Shown in pieces: positions 51,403 to 64,000 of a stretch of DNA of 64,000 nucleotides. This DNA is from Ficedula albicollis (Eukaryota > Chordata > Aves > Passeriformes > Muscicapidae): the NCBI RefSeq assembly GCF_000247815.1, contig NW_004775881.1:1532573-1596572 (forward strand). The letters are read 5' to 3'. The number at the start of each line of letters is the position of its first letter. Position 1 is the first letter of the stretch. Below the pieces are notes generated by a model. The model saw only the letters and a program-made list of their open reading frames with translations. It had not been told where the DNA came from and did no database searches. Made by a program: the position numbers and the translations under genes.

Positions 51403-54400
51403 GGAAAGAAAACAGCTGTCCACTGCACTTTTTCCCTTCCCAAAGAAAACCCCCAAGGAAATCTGTCATTATGAGCAGGGGAAAATTTGAAAGAGCAAAC
51501 TGAAAACTGCAAAAAGTTTTGCTATTTTTACTAATTTTTGCTGTAAAGCTATCTAGAAACCTGAAGGACTTCAACAGGGACGTGATTTATTTTTTTGTAG
51601 TGCTAAACATCTGCCTTTTATGAAAAGTGTCCAGTTTGGAATCATATAGACATTGAAGTTGATAGGGAATATAAGGTATGTACAGGAAAGGATGTCTTGG
51701 AATAGAAGACCCTTTGTTTTTAATATTTTCCTTTCTCCTCCTGTATTCTAAAATTATCTGGCAAACAATGCAGATGATTTACAGCTGTCTGTTTCCTTTC
51801 AAATCGGTGATGCTGCACTGATTGGCACCTCTGGGGAAACCCACTAAGGTATTGACAATCTAATAACTGTAATCATCTGCTTCAAGCTCAAGGAAATTTC
51901 TTATCAAAGGTTTTCAGTCTGGCTTTAGAAAATATTGTTATGACTTTCCTTTGTTCAGGAATGAGGGTTGAGAAACAAGAGCTCAAATTTGGTATTATTA
52001 TTTGTATTTAACACACAAGATAGAAAGTCATGGGTTCTCAGGAAACACTGCCATTAATGTTCTGAGGTAAGAGGACAGAATCATTCTCATCGCCCTTTCC
52101 ATGTTTATGTGGTACTGAGTTTCCCAAACATCCATTAAAAGAATGGAAGCTGGAATTTTGCCTGCTGTCTGGGAATTTTGGAATATGGACCAGAACATAA
52201 CTTGATATTATGAGGCTTCCATGCATTCAAAGATAATTGATAAAGAAAAAGGCTTTTACCATGCATCCCTGGCAGAATTTCCGTTTCATCTGTTCTGTTG
52301 TTCATGTATGCACAAGTACCTGTCTGCAGAAGGAAAAGACTTATTTTTAAGTCTTTAAATTACGACTTGGACACAGACAGGTTCTTGCAAAATCAATTTT
52401 GAGATTAGAAGGAACCTTAATAATCTCAGACTTATTCTTCTTCCTGTAAGTGATAGGGTTGGTTGACAGTAGATCTGTGTCTTTTCTGCTTCTAAAAGAT
52501 ATTCAAGGTTGAGTACCTTGAAGTACTTCAAGAAAATGAGAATCATTAAGAGAGAACTTTTGACAGATAAATTGAATGACCATGTTGCCCTCTCTTTAAC
52601 AGCTGCCGATGTTTTTGGCTCTCTGTTGCAGCAATGATTAACTGCGATCAGTTCATCTATTGGTACTTAGACTGGCAATTAATTTGGGCAAAGCACTGAT
52701 CCTTATCCTAGTGTTTCAGTAACCAGCCATCTACTTTTGATAGACTGTGGAGGAATTTGTGACTAAATGCATGATTTATTTTTTTAAAGTTTCAGAGCAA
52801 TGCTCCTTAACTATACACTCATCCCTTAATTCCAAGATTTTTATACAGCATGAGAGTTTGCAATGTCTTGTTAAGAATTTTGGACCTGAAGTCCAGGATC
52901 TGTTGCCACATGGAAGGCCTTGTGTATCTCCTCTTATAATGGAGAGTGGCCAAGAGATCCTTGCCCTGATACTGAGAGCAGTAGAATTGTCCCAGTGTGA
53001 TGACCCAGCTGAGCTGTTTAATAATACAGAGGGTAAAACTGATGTGCTTCAAGCTCAAGCATTATATTGCTTCAGGGCATTTCTTTGCAGGGGGAACAGT
53101 CATGAGCAAACACATTTAGTACCTAATCAATGATCTTTTCATTTTCACACCTCCCCACTTCCTAAAGTAGACAGCCCTCAGGGCATAGGGAATGAAATGG
53201 AGTCATTGAACTATGGTTTAAAACCTTTCAGCAGATTGAAAATAGTTTTCCAATATTAACAACTAATTTAATCTCTGCCTAGAGAGGTTTTCTGGGCTAG
53301 TACTCAGACAAAACCTCTATTGGTATGAGAAGATAAGAGAACATACGAGAAAGATTGTTCGTGCTAAGCGTTTTGAAAGATTAGCAGTATCAACAGTGCA
53401 ATTTCCGTTTGCAGACTTTACTTTAACCTCTTCAAATCTTTGGTATAACACTAGAGGTCCTTATGAACCTGATAGAGTGAATTTTTAGAATATGGAGATA
53501 GATAGGAGTTAAACTGGGCTCTATGTACAAAGAATCTGTTCTTTATTATTTTCATTTAAGTGAGAGATAAATTTGAGGAGATACATTTCAGAATATATAT
53601 TCCAGGATTTAATTCATCCCCTGGGTCTCAATAATGTTCTGATTTACATTCCACATAATCCCCTGTTTCAGTGCTCCTACTCACTCCCTAACTCTAGCTA
53701 CAAGTTAATGTTGTGCTTACTCTTTTATCATGACTCTTCCTCAAGGCTGTGTAAACCCCCTTGTTAATCAGAATAGATGTTCCTGATGGGCAGAAATATG
53801 GAAGAAATTAATACCAATCCTAACACCAAGACCTTACCTACAGTGTGTGGCCCTATTGTTACACACAGCTCCTGACAATGTGTGGAATGTGCTGAAGAGC
53901 ATGGCACAACTCTCACTACACAAAAGCAAGCAGGACAGTTTGTGTGTAGCAATTATGCTTTCCACTGTCATCTCCCTTGTGATCTCTCCCTTTCTAAAAT
54001 ATCCATGTAAGACATTCTGTGAATGTTTGTTCACTTTCCCTCAGAGAAGTAACGCCATACCTGCACTTTGATGTCTGAAAGAATCCTCCTGCCCTTTTAG
54101 TGAAGCAGAGGGATTGGAATGGCAAGCAAACCACTTCTGCTGAAGTAATTTTGCTTCTTCTGTATCACTAAGAGACACAGCAAAAAGTGAATGGTGTTTC
54201 TTCTGTTTCAGAAAATCATTGATTTGTGTCCATGTATTTAAACAAAAATAAAACTGCTTGGTATATGCGCTAGCATGTGTCTCTATTACTTGCTGTGGGG
54301 TCATGAAAAATTCATGCAGTAAATATTGGTTAAGAATGTTTTTCTTTCCTGAGACCCAAAAGGCAATACTTCACTGAAACATTGATTCAAAATAAAAATA

Positions 54401-57400
54401 CCACAGAGAACTTGTCCCCAGCATGGTACATTGCACAGCCATTTAAAATGAAGAAAGGAAGAAATGTCACATTAAAGGAAATGCGAGCTGCATTTAATTT
54501 GGTTAAACAGACAAACTCTCCAGGATGAGAACTGTCTCCTTACATGTCGATGTAGTGCCTTACACAGCAATGGTTTTACCCAGTGGAGCCTTCAGATCCT
54601 TGAACAACACCACCACTCAGGATTCTGGGAATTAAGGGAAAGGCTGAGGCTCTTAATTGATTTTCATTGGCATATCTTTTTTCCTCTGACATTTATTCAT
54701 ATCCTTTGCATCTCAATGTACTTAAAACACAAGCAAACCCTACTGCAAGTTACATTGGAGAGACTATGCTATTAAGGAATATCGTATTCCAGTACTTGTT
54801 AGGAGGATAGTTGTGGCACACAGGCCTTTCAGTTGTGTCTGTGGAGAAATGTAAGAGATGACCAGGAAAATAGCAAAATAATTGCATGTGATATTTTAAT
54901 TAAAAAAAACTCCAAAGGGGCCCAGTTTGCAATAGAATTTGAGCTACTGAATTTCAAAATAGAAAATTACCTGCCTAATAAAAATATCACTGCTTTCAGT
55001 TCTTATATGAGTAGCCATTTACTGCCTTTTATTCTATTAACAATATCTACACCAAAGGATATATATCTCTGTAATACAGCTGAAATATTAATTTCACAAT
55101 TATAAAATTTGTGGTCTTTAATCAGTGGTTTCATGCGAAACAAAGCAAGACTACAAAGGATTTGTGCAGTTGTCTGTACTGCCCAGTGAAGTGGAAGTCT
55201 TGCTGCACATCTCTTCTGCTGTGATACGGTGTGGGAGTGGAGTGGCTTTGATATATAGATGCAGTAAAGGGGGAGGAATTGGCAAGATTTAGGGACAGAA
55301 CTAAAATCTTTAGATGAGCTAACAGAGGTGAAAAGGAGCAAAAATTCTTTCTGGCAGAAAACCACTTCTATGTGTTTTACAGCTCTTCACTCTAAGAGTC
55401 CATCTATTTTTTTCCCAGTGCATTACCTGAGTCTGCTGAGTGACCCACTTGTGAGCTTACCATCTAAATCTTGCCCTCTTTTATATTCATTTTTTTTCTT
55501 ACACACTTCTCTAACCAGCCAGTCATAAACATGCAGTAGTAAACCTCCTTACCCATTTCAGCTACTGCTTCCCTGCTGTGGGTATTTAGGCTTTGGAACA
55601 GATGAATGTTAAATTTATTGTATCTCCTAGTAAATTTTCTACAATTGCTTAGTTTTCCCTCTTCCACAAACTGAATGTATGCTTAAATACATCCTGACTG
55701 CCATCTTCTGACTGTTTTACTCTATTTTAATGAGAGACAAGCTGTGCACTAAATAGCAGAGGGTTAATCTCAGGATCTTTTTATGGCTCAAGTGATTTCA
55801 TCTTAAAAGTACATGAGTTGTAAAAGTTAATAATTAAACATTAAACAGCTATGAATGTAGAAGCTGGTGCTCTTGTATAAAAAGAGTACAGAATTAGTTT
55901 GATACCTCTTATCTTGTGTATTTGTAATACTTTCTGAGATAATAAGATTGCCTGTCCAATGAGAAAGCTTATCCATATTCTAGTAATTTGTTTCGCATTA
56001 CCTTGACATTTAAAGAGTCACTTGATAAATTCTAAATTGTGCACTTACATGAATTTGTCATCCATTATTAGCATATTAGGGACACCATGGAACTCTTTTC
56101 AATTTAAAGAAGTAATTTCATTTTACACAGCTCCCACAAACACAGAGCCTGTCTTGTCCTTTTCTATAGAAAAGTTACCTGAATCATTTGGGAATACTAT
56201 TTTTCTGCATTTGATGTATAAACGCTTGCCTGAATATTGAATTTGGTTAATCTTCAGTAAAGAAACTGAACAGGAAATATTTCAATCAGAAAGTTTTCTA
56301 AAAGCTACAAAGAAGCTTTCTTACAGACTGTGATGTCCTGTGTGATCAGGTTCGTGATAGGTCTAAATGGGTATTACACAGTAAATCCTTTTGAACTGCT
56401 CTTCACAGGCAGAAATAATTTGACTAGAAGTGATTTTTAAATCCATCCTACAGAATGCTTGTTTTGAAGTTCCTCTGTTTGAGGATGAAGTATTAAAAGA
56501 GGTTCAGATTTACACTTGCTATAATTTAAACTTGGTGATGGTTATGGTGAGCCTTTCTTTCCAATTAAAATTTCTGTCCTGTGCTACTCAAAAATGCAGT
56601 CTCCCTTTCTCACTCTAAAATCTCAATACTGAGACTTCATGATATGAGGGCTTTTTACTAAATAAGATCAGAGCTTTCCAACTTTTAGAGACAAGTCTGC
56701 CATCCTTTCAGACTATATGGAAGAGTTTGACTTACATGGATGTGAATGATCAAACATGAACATCAGGTTCTTGTTGAATTGACTGTTGTTATTTTGGGCA
56801 ACTAATTTAATATTAACAAACAGCTTTTTCTCATTTCAGAATTTGTATCCATCAGCCCCCTTCCTTAAGCTGTGGGAAGGTCTCTGCCGGTTGAAGATCT
56901 GGAGGAACCCACTTATATGGGGCAATAGTTAAGACTCTGGGACTAAAATGACAGCTCTAAAACAGTGGCCTGGAAACAGTTATATTGAGTAGTGTTGCCA
57001 GTACCTGTCAGAATATGTGGAACTCTTCAGCTCATAAATGTTAGCAATTCCAACAACTGGTGGTGGGGTTTTTTTGCTAAACAGAGAAAGAGAAAAACCC
57101 AAATTTATAGGAAAAAATCTTAAGTCAGTTTTCATCTGTCTTTCTCATCTCACTATTAAAAGTTCAGAGACAATGAAAACCTCAGAAAATACTTTGTATT
57201 TCCTTGTCCAAATTTCACGACACAGTGGATTAATATTTGACCCTTCACAACAGTTTGCCTACTCTTTTGTTATTCAGAATTCATGTGAAAAGAACAAAGA
57301 AATACACAGATAACATTAGTTTGTTAATATTAACTTCTCTCACAGAGCAGTAATTCAGGATTTGTTTAATTGATGTGGGTCTCACCAATAAAGACTTCGT

Positions 57401-60400
57401 GTTAGTGAGATAAGAAAATGACCAATCTATCCAAATAGTCTTACTTTAATAGGCTGTGTAAGGTATGCAATGCAAAATTCCCTGCAGAATCCTTATGTGA
57501 TTATGTGTACAGAACCACTGATATACTAGAGGTTTTATCCTTACATAAACATGATTTCAGATGTGTTTCTTTCTGACAAACTTTGAACAGATTTGGTCAC
57601 AACAGTGAGAAATGTGAAAGACCTGTGTGACTTGTGTCAATAAAGGGTTTGGTTACCAAACATGCTAGGTATTTTTCTGTGCTTCTGCCAGAATAGTTCA
57701 ATGGTTTGCAATGTAATTCAGCTTTCCCTTTAAAACCAAGCACAAAGATTGCTCGCAATTCTTGTCAAACCCATGTAAATACTGCTTTGCCCTTCTGCTA
57801 TGCCTCCCAGATCAAAAGCATCTGCAAATATCTAATAAATATTTTTCCAGCCCCCTTGGAGGCTAGCTAATTAAATTGCATGACTTTGGAGATATATGAG
57901 GAAACAGACTCTAAAGTTGAATAATGTGCCAGAGAAAAGGGCAGAAGTCTCCATCTTAGTTAAGAACAGAAGCCAAACCATACAGCTACTAGCCATCCAT
58001 TTTAAGTTATGTGACTGCCTCTCATCTTCTTTTAATTAGAGATACTTTTTTGACCATACACACGTGATAGTATAGTGAAACCTGATGGTTTATCTTCCTC
58101 AATGTGCATCATTTCTTAATGTTTCTTCCTTTATGCCTACATTAGCATGTTTTCCTGGTATGGTTCCTTGGTGAAATGATTTTGACACTCACTGTTCTAA
58201 CTGCTCCCTGGATGCAATCCCTAAAGGTTGCTTTGAAGGAAAAAGCAGCTTACTTATTTTAGAAAACATGATCTCCCAACTGAGCTCCTATGATTGGATT
58301 GATTTATAATTGAGGCAATTCTGATTTTACACCAGAATTCCAGATCTAAACCAGCTTTGCAAGTTTGCTGTCTTACAGAAGGGTGCTTCACACTTAAATA
58401 GGAATTAATTTAGTGCAGTTAAGTCCTTTCCTGACAAGCACACAGGACTAGCAGTAGCAGTGTTGAAGTGCTGGCTTTCCTGTGAGCAGGGAGCAGCTCC
58501 AGCTGCCTGGGGTGCTTTCTCTAGGACCGTGTTGAGGAGCACAGTTCTGCACCACTGGGGATGAGTGGAGGAGGTCTCTCATAATCCCATTGCAGGGAAG
58601 TTTGGATTACTTTTGGCTTTTGCTAGCTCACTCACAGCCCTGAGAGAGCAGCTGCCACAGCTTTCATCGCTGGATCTGGCAGGGCTTGTGCTCCAGTGAT
58701 GGAGCCAGGACACTGGTAAGAAAATATTCTTTGCCAGATTTGCTCCACAAGGAAGGAAGCAGATTCATCCTGCTAAGAGATAGAAACCCAGAATTTTATG
58801 TGGCAACCAGAGCTATTCTAAGCACAGAGGCTGTCAGATTGCAAATATTTAGATGAGGCATCACAAGAAATGTAATGTGAAAGAATCCTACTGCTTTCTT
58901 GTTAACACAGTATTCATCATCATCTGAACTCTAGCATAAGCTCAGGCACCAGTTGGCCATTGTGTTAATCATTTTTATGTCTCAGCTCCAGTCACAGAGA
59001 AAAAGGAATTAAATAACTCAGTTTACAGCTACTAAAAATAAACTTGCAGACTTGCTGGATTCCTCCACATTAAAATGTAAACAACTGTCAGCTCTTCTGG
59101 AAAAGCTAGTTTTGCCCTGCTAGTAACTTCCCCAGGAGAATTTCTGTGTTTTTTAAAACTTTAATGCTGAAGATTTGTTTCCATAATTGGGGCTGGCCAG
59201 TTTTCTCTCAGAAAAATGAAAACTGAACTCTTTCCAGTTAAAACAATTGCTACTAGAACTTTGGCATACAGTCCATGTGTGCCAAACAGTGTGAGCTGCT
59301 TCAGTGAGGATTGCAGCCAATCGTTTTCAAATTTGGGTGCCTTAAGAGAGGCAGTTTAATCCATATTTAGACACCTATAGTGGAAGTGTCTGGTCTGGCT
59401 TTACTGCCAGCACCCATATATCCTATGGGTATCTTCCACTGTCTGTCAAATCCAGGATATTGGAAAGCAATTCTATATCTTTTAAGGGCCTACATTAAGA
59501 AACTTTTTTTTGACATTTAGAAAAAATATCTCAGGCCAAAATTTTAAACGCTTAGATTAAAATGTTCTACTTATGATGTGAACTGCTTTTTAAAAGTGAT
59601 GTATTAAGCATGTGCTCATTGCTTTACAGCACTGCATGGCCCTACCTGAGATGGACTGATGGGGAAATGGAAGTCCTGGAATAGATAGAATATAATTGAT
59701 ACAATGCAGTTTGATTGATATACTGCATTTAGTTTTTGGCTGAGGAGCTTTGCATGGAAATACTTGGACCATATTATCAAAGTATGTTGAAGTCATTGTG
59801 TAAATAATACAACAGTTCACCAGTCAAAACATTCATTTGACTACCATATACGTCCCTACTATTTAAATTGGCTTGGAGGATCCCTTTTTTGCATGGTTTA
59901 GACATCTGTCAGTCATGGACAGCTGCTATCTTACAGAATATCCACACCTCACACATACTTCTTCGGATCTGGGAAGTAGTGGTTTACATTGATAACCACA
60001 GAAAGTTGGCAAATGGGTTAATAACTTAAATAAATGCATTAAAGAATAATCAGGAAAAGCCAAAGTAAAAGGGGAAATAATGTTTCTTCTCTTACTTTGG
60101 GGAGAGGAAAATAGCAACAGAACAGATGAAATATTAGAATATCCCTCAATAAGCAATGTAGACCATCCTTCTATCAGTGTATAATCACCCAATAGTCCTG
60201 TCAGTGCAGTGAAAGCCTTCCAATGGTAGAGGGTCTACTGGGTCTCCAGGGTATCTCTTCCAGTGCTTCCCTATCATGAAAGATCTATTTCTGCTATTAA
60301 TTAGTTTGCAGACTGAAACCTATTCCTTTTTGTCCTTGGAGGACATGGATAACAATCCCGTAGCTCTATGCAATAGCCTTATAGGTACTTGAAAACTTAC

Positions 60401-60567
60401 ATCCTCCTTCAGTGTTCTACTCTTTATTTAAAATACATGAATTAAATCTTTTGCTGTAAATCTTTTTCTCCTAGCCCCCAGTCTTTTTTTTTTTTGTTCT
60501 CATCACATGAGATTTTTCCAATTAAGAAACAAGAATCTTCCCAAGTAGAAAAAAGTCAAGTCTGGAC

Positions 60568-60570
<3 letters not shown>
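51403..60570. other. 9-kb non-coding stretch
   Basis: No gene recognised. ORFs reach 128 codons (52747-53133, plus) and 120 codons (55003-55365, minus) without motifs or splice context. A slightly GC-richer patch near 58440-58720 was not identified. Confidence 0.5.

Positions 60571-60606
<36 letters not shown>
60570..60606 (+). repeat. Poly-A run (~37 bp)
   Basis: Pure A run after GGACC. No retroposon body or target-site duplication ending here was recognised, so it is listed as a simple repeat. Confidence 0.9.
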
Positions 60607-60608
<2 letters not shown>

Positions 60609-60908
60609 ACAACCAAAAAGCGCCCAGCTTTATCAGCTTTATGATAAAAGGCTTCACAATTAAAGTAATGATTTAATGATTGTTTGGAAAAATTTTCTTT
60701 TGAATCTGACACAAATTAGTTTGATATTTGCTCATTCAAGCGCTAGAAAAAACGATGAAATAACTTTTAATACTTTCTGTAATGTGCTCCTTTGTGCACA
60801 GTGTCATGGCAGTTGCCTCTTTTCCAGGCAGGGTCGTGCTGATCTACTTAATCTTTCATCGTGCTGAAACTGTTGTAAAACTTAGATCTTTTTCTGTGCT
60901 TCTGTATT

Positions 60909-61024
60909 GTTCTCTGGATCTCTTTTTTAAAAGGTCTTTTTGTCCTTACCATTGCCACCTTATACCGTTCTCTGGATCTCTTTTTTAAAAAGTCTTTTTG
61001 TCCTTACCATTGCCACCTTATACC
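60909..61024. repeat. 58-bp tandem duplication
   Basis: Copies 60909-60966 and 60967-61024 both start GTTCTCTGGATCTC and end TTGCCACCTTATACC, with a single difference (AAAA(G/A)GTC). Confidence 0.95.
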
Positions 61025-61524
61025 TAGGTGGCTTTAGTGAGAATTTATGTAGTCTGGTTATGAATTTATATAGTTCAGCTATTTCACATTTGCATTCCAT
61101 TAGAACTTGGGCAGGTGCCATCCAGTTCTGGTGGTTTGAGTATTCTGTCAATTTGCTCTATAATCTGTTTCACTAACACTTCAGTTTGTGACAGATTCTC
61201 TAACACCTCCTCTAAAAAGAAGAGTTTCAGCATGGAAATTTCCCTAAGTTTGTAAATGGCAAATGCTTTTATGACTTGCTTATCTATTGGCTCTCACACT
61301 TCTCTGGCAAGCTTTCTGCTCCTGATGTGTTGGAAAAAAAAAATTATTATTACTTTTTATGTCTTTGCAAGTTTGTTTTTTTTTTTTCTCAAAGCCTAGT
61401 TTGGCATACACTTGCTTTTAACCTTCCAGTGCTTGTGGCCTTGTCTGAGACCCTCAGTTGGACAGAACCTCATCTTCATGAAGGCAGGCTTTTTGTTCTG
61501 AAGACCTTCCCTATCCATTCAACT
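61025..61524. other. Non-coding stretch
   Basis: Short A/T runs at 61333-61342 and 61376-61388; no gene recognised. Confidence 0.5.
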
Positions 61525-61650
61525 GAGGCCAGGTTGGAAGGGTCTTTGAGTCTACTGGACTCTTCTACCTGGTCTACTGGAAGGTGTTTCTGACTACTAC
61601 GGGGAGGTTGGAACTAGAAGATCTTTAAGGTCCATTCCAACATAGGCCAA
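61525..61650 (+). mobile_element. CR1 LINE 3'-region fragment
   Basis: GAGGCCAGGTTGGAAGGGTC, CTACTGGAAGGTGTTTC and GGAGGTTGGAACTAGAAGATC followed by TTTAAGGTCCATTCCAAC match the bird CR1 3' region on the plus strand. The final ATTCTATG terminus is degraded or absent. Confidence 0.85.
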
Positions 61651-63307
61651 TTTTTTGTTTATTACTATGATTCAGTTTAGCTACCCTAATGTTATTCTTT
61701 TAGAGCAAGAGGCATAGATCTGATGGGAGTTTCTGATACAGTGTCTTCAAATACACTCTATACCACCTGCAAAAATGTCATACTTTGGACCAATCAGTTT
61801 ACCGAAATTTAGAAAAATTATTTTGATTTAATTCCTAGAGAATCCATCCTCTCAAGTGGTGGTTTCTTTCATGTTTGATGTTTTTCTTCCATTCTTCTTT
61901 CTTTATTCCCCCCTAAAAATGCCCTCTGTAGCATTTTTATACAAAGCATTAGCAGCTGGTTTCCACTTTGGTTTAGATGAAGTGTTTATTCCTTTCTTGT
62001 ATAGATGCACTTTGGTTCTAAGTTATTTTGGTTTGGATTTTGTTTTCTTCATTATTGTTATTGGTTTTGTTTAGTGGGCTTTTTGGTTTGGTTTGGTTTA
62101 GTTTTCTGCTTGATTTTTTCTTGGTGGTGTTTTCTTTTTCCTCTTGTTTCCAGTAAATCAGACTCTATCTCATTTTTTCAGCCATGCATTGCAGATTTTC
62201 TTTTCTAAATTGGGCCCTCAGCATGGCAGGAGGATTTCAGAGACTGTGAATTTTGCACATCCTGGTTTGCATTATTTAACTTTTGCTTCAGAACCTCTCT
62301 CTTACCCCACTGCTGGTTTGAAAGTGCTAAGAGGTTAAATCTTCTACTTTGCATACAGTCTTAGTCATCTGCTTTCAGGATATATGTGGTGAGGAAATTA
62401 CAGAAGTATGCTTGCATGTCCCTTCAATTATTTTTATTTATGAACAAATTTTCATTTTAAAAATTTGCTCTTGCCCAGAAGAATTAGCTAAAGAATGCAT
62501 CTCTCCTCTTTAATCAGGAGAGCATGTTTTATGAATTACACTATTTATTTATATTTGTGCTGAAATCAGATTTTAAATGTAAGATAAATAAATTAAGATA
62601 TAATAGTAGAATAACATTAAATAGGGACTTCATCAAGGCAAACAGTCTACTGAATCAAGAATTTTCCTTATACCAGGAGACTTAAATATATCTCATATTG
62701 CACAATTTGACTGTTGACCTCCCAATGCCGTTAGTAAATACTTCAATTTAAATTATTTTTCAGTTATTACATCTATTTTTATTATTTTGTGTGTGTGTGT
62801 TCTAGTTGTCAATAGTGTTTGTTATGTGAGTGCAGTTAAATTATTTGGGTTTTTTATTTTATTGTTTCTCTTTTCCAAAAGTTTTAAATTTTCTTCCTTC
62901 TGTTTAATACTCTCTAATTTCATTTCTGAAAATTAGGTCAAAAGTGAAAGTGCCATAGCTTTGTAAATTCAGCTTTGCAAACCAAGCTCGATGTAAAAAG
63001 TAAAAGTTAGGGTTTTTTAAGTGAGAAATTATGTGTTCAAGTATACTTTCCCTATACACAAACAGTTCGCAAGCAAATTGGCACACAAGCATATATTTTA
63101 AAATCTAAAATAATAGATTGATTTCAATGTATTAAGGTAGGACAATGTACTGGGTATGAGTATTCCAGAAATCTCCAATGATTTTGCTTTACTATGCTAT
63201 CAGCGTCAGGCAATCTTTTCCATTTTGAACTTCTATTTTGTATACATTTCATGCTCTTTCAAATTTTTAATGAGATTGTTAACTTTATGGTTCACAGGCT
63301 TTTCGAA
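61651..63307. other. AT-rich non-coding stretch
   Basis: G/T-rich low complexity at 62025-62130 (GGTTTGGTTTGGTTTAG). No gene recognised. Confidence 0.5.
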
Positions 63308-63349
63308 AATAAAAGTAAAATAAAATAAAAGTAAAATAAAATTAAAATA
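63306..63349. repeat. AAAATAAAAGT-type short tandem repeat
   Basis: Irregular units of AAAATAAAAGT and AAAATAAAATAAAAG, an A/T-rich simple repeat. Confidence 0.85.
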
Positions 63350-64000
63350 GCTGTGTCTTGTTGAAGAGAAAAGGAATACTGAGAGTCACTGAACAATTAC
63401 ATATTTTCAGTCAAAACTCTCCCAGTAAGCCATGGAACAAACTCTCTTAAACACATAAAAAATTTATAATTTTTAATATGCTTTGGTTCAGTTCATCAGC
63501 AAAAAACTCATTTCCCAAAATGAAGAGCCATTGAAACCACAAATTTTTACTGGAAATCCCCTTTGATGGTTTTGGTAATGTGCAGCTCTCTCTTTGGCTG
63601 CAAATTAAGCATCTTTCTTCTAGAGAGCATGAACAGGAGCAAAGGGGAGGGAAAAACACTTTGTTGTCTTGCTTCTGAGTTGTCCAAGGAGTGGGACAAA
63701 ACTTTGATGTAGTGAAACTAGGCACAGTGTGTCTCCTCAAAATCTCAGATCCTGGTAAACTTAAAAAAATAGCATCATATTCACAGAGGCCATAGAGCAT
63801 CCCACCACTTAAGTGCTCTTTCCTCCTGTCACAGCTGGGTCAGAATTTTACACCAGAGGCAACTCCCACTTGTTCACAGGAATTTGCTAAAAGGAGGGAT
63901 CAATGGGGGAGAAAACACAGTAATTCTTCCTTCTCTAGAGGATAGTTCATATTGTCCTGCTTTGTTCATTACAAAAGGTTATGTTAATATCCACTGAATG
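63350..64000. other. Non-coding stretch to window end
   Basis: A 117-codon minus-strand ORF (63447-63800) has no motif that I can recognise. No other feature seen. Confidence 0.5.

Noticed and set aside
52747..53133. 128-codon plus-strand ORF
   Set aside because: No domain, promoter or splice context; length is within chance expectation for a 64-kb window.

Overview
The window looks like avian, most likely passerine (songbird), nuclear DNA. It has 3' ends of CR1 retroposons with the bird-type terminus, several solo retroviral LTRs of the TGTCYTGGTTTG-ended kind that I associate with songbirds, a GC-rich CpG-island promoter at the left edge, and then about 63 kb of AT-rich non-coding DNA. No bacterial, phage or organellar gene content was seen. 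The organism call is an inference from repeat types, not a database match.

Left edge (1-572): a CpG island carrying the promoter and a 12-codon first coding exon of a minus-strand gene that continues out of the window to the left. Upstream of its ATG are a perfect RFX X-box, an inverted CCAAT box, an ETS-type site and GC-rich tandem repeats. The X-box suggests a cilium-related gene; I do not recognise the protein from 12 residues. Everything to the right is upstream of that gene, and no other convincing coding exon was found. Almost all ORFs here are under 130 codons, lack flanking splice signals or known motifs, or lie inside repeats.

Repeats: four CR1 fragments (6861, 25990, 33091, 61525); a TATA/AATAAA-bearing LTR on the minus strand (7538-7924); a run of LTRs between 15.7 and 23.6 kb; and another LTR at 40.0-41.3 kb. 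Three of these LTRs are solo copies with perfect 5-bp target-site duplications: CCAAG around 20362-21993, TACCA around 22733-23568 and ACCAC around 40003-41322. Older material includes a MIR-like piece near 5 kb, two opposed tRNA-promoter-like modules near 51.1-51.4 kb and a degenerate repeat at 45.8-46.4 kb. At least a dozen two-copy direct tandem duplications (units 31-567 bp) are scattered through the window.

Most important caution: three pure-G tracts of 821, 146 and 722 bp lie on the plus strand. Two sit inside copies of the same LTR family that are in opposite orientations, so relative to the element one is G and the other C. Removing the tract and the duplicated flank from the first, and restoring the missing segment in the second, gives about 680 and 681 bp. 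These tracts are therefore very probably sequencing or assembly artefacts, and the long polyglycine/polyproline ORFs across them are not genes. I did not find a new multi-gene system in this window.
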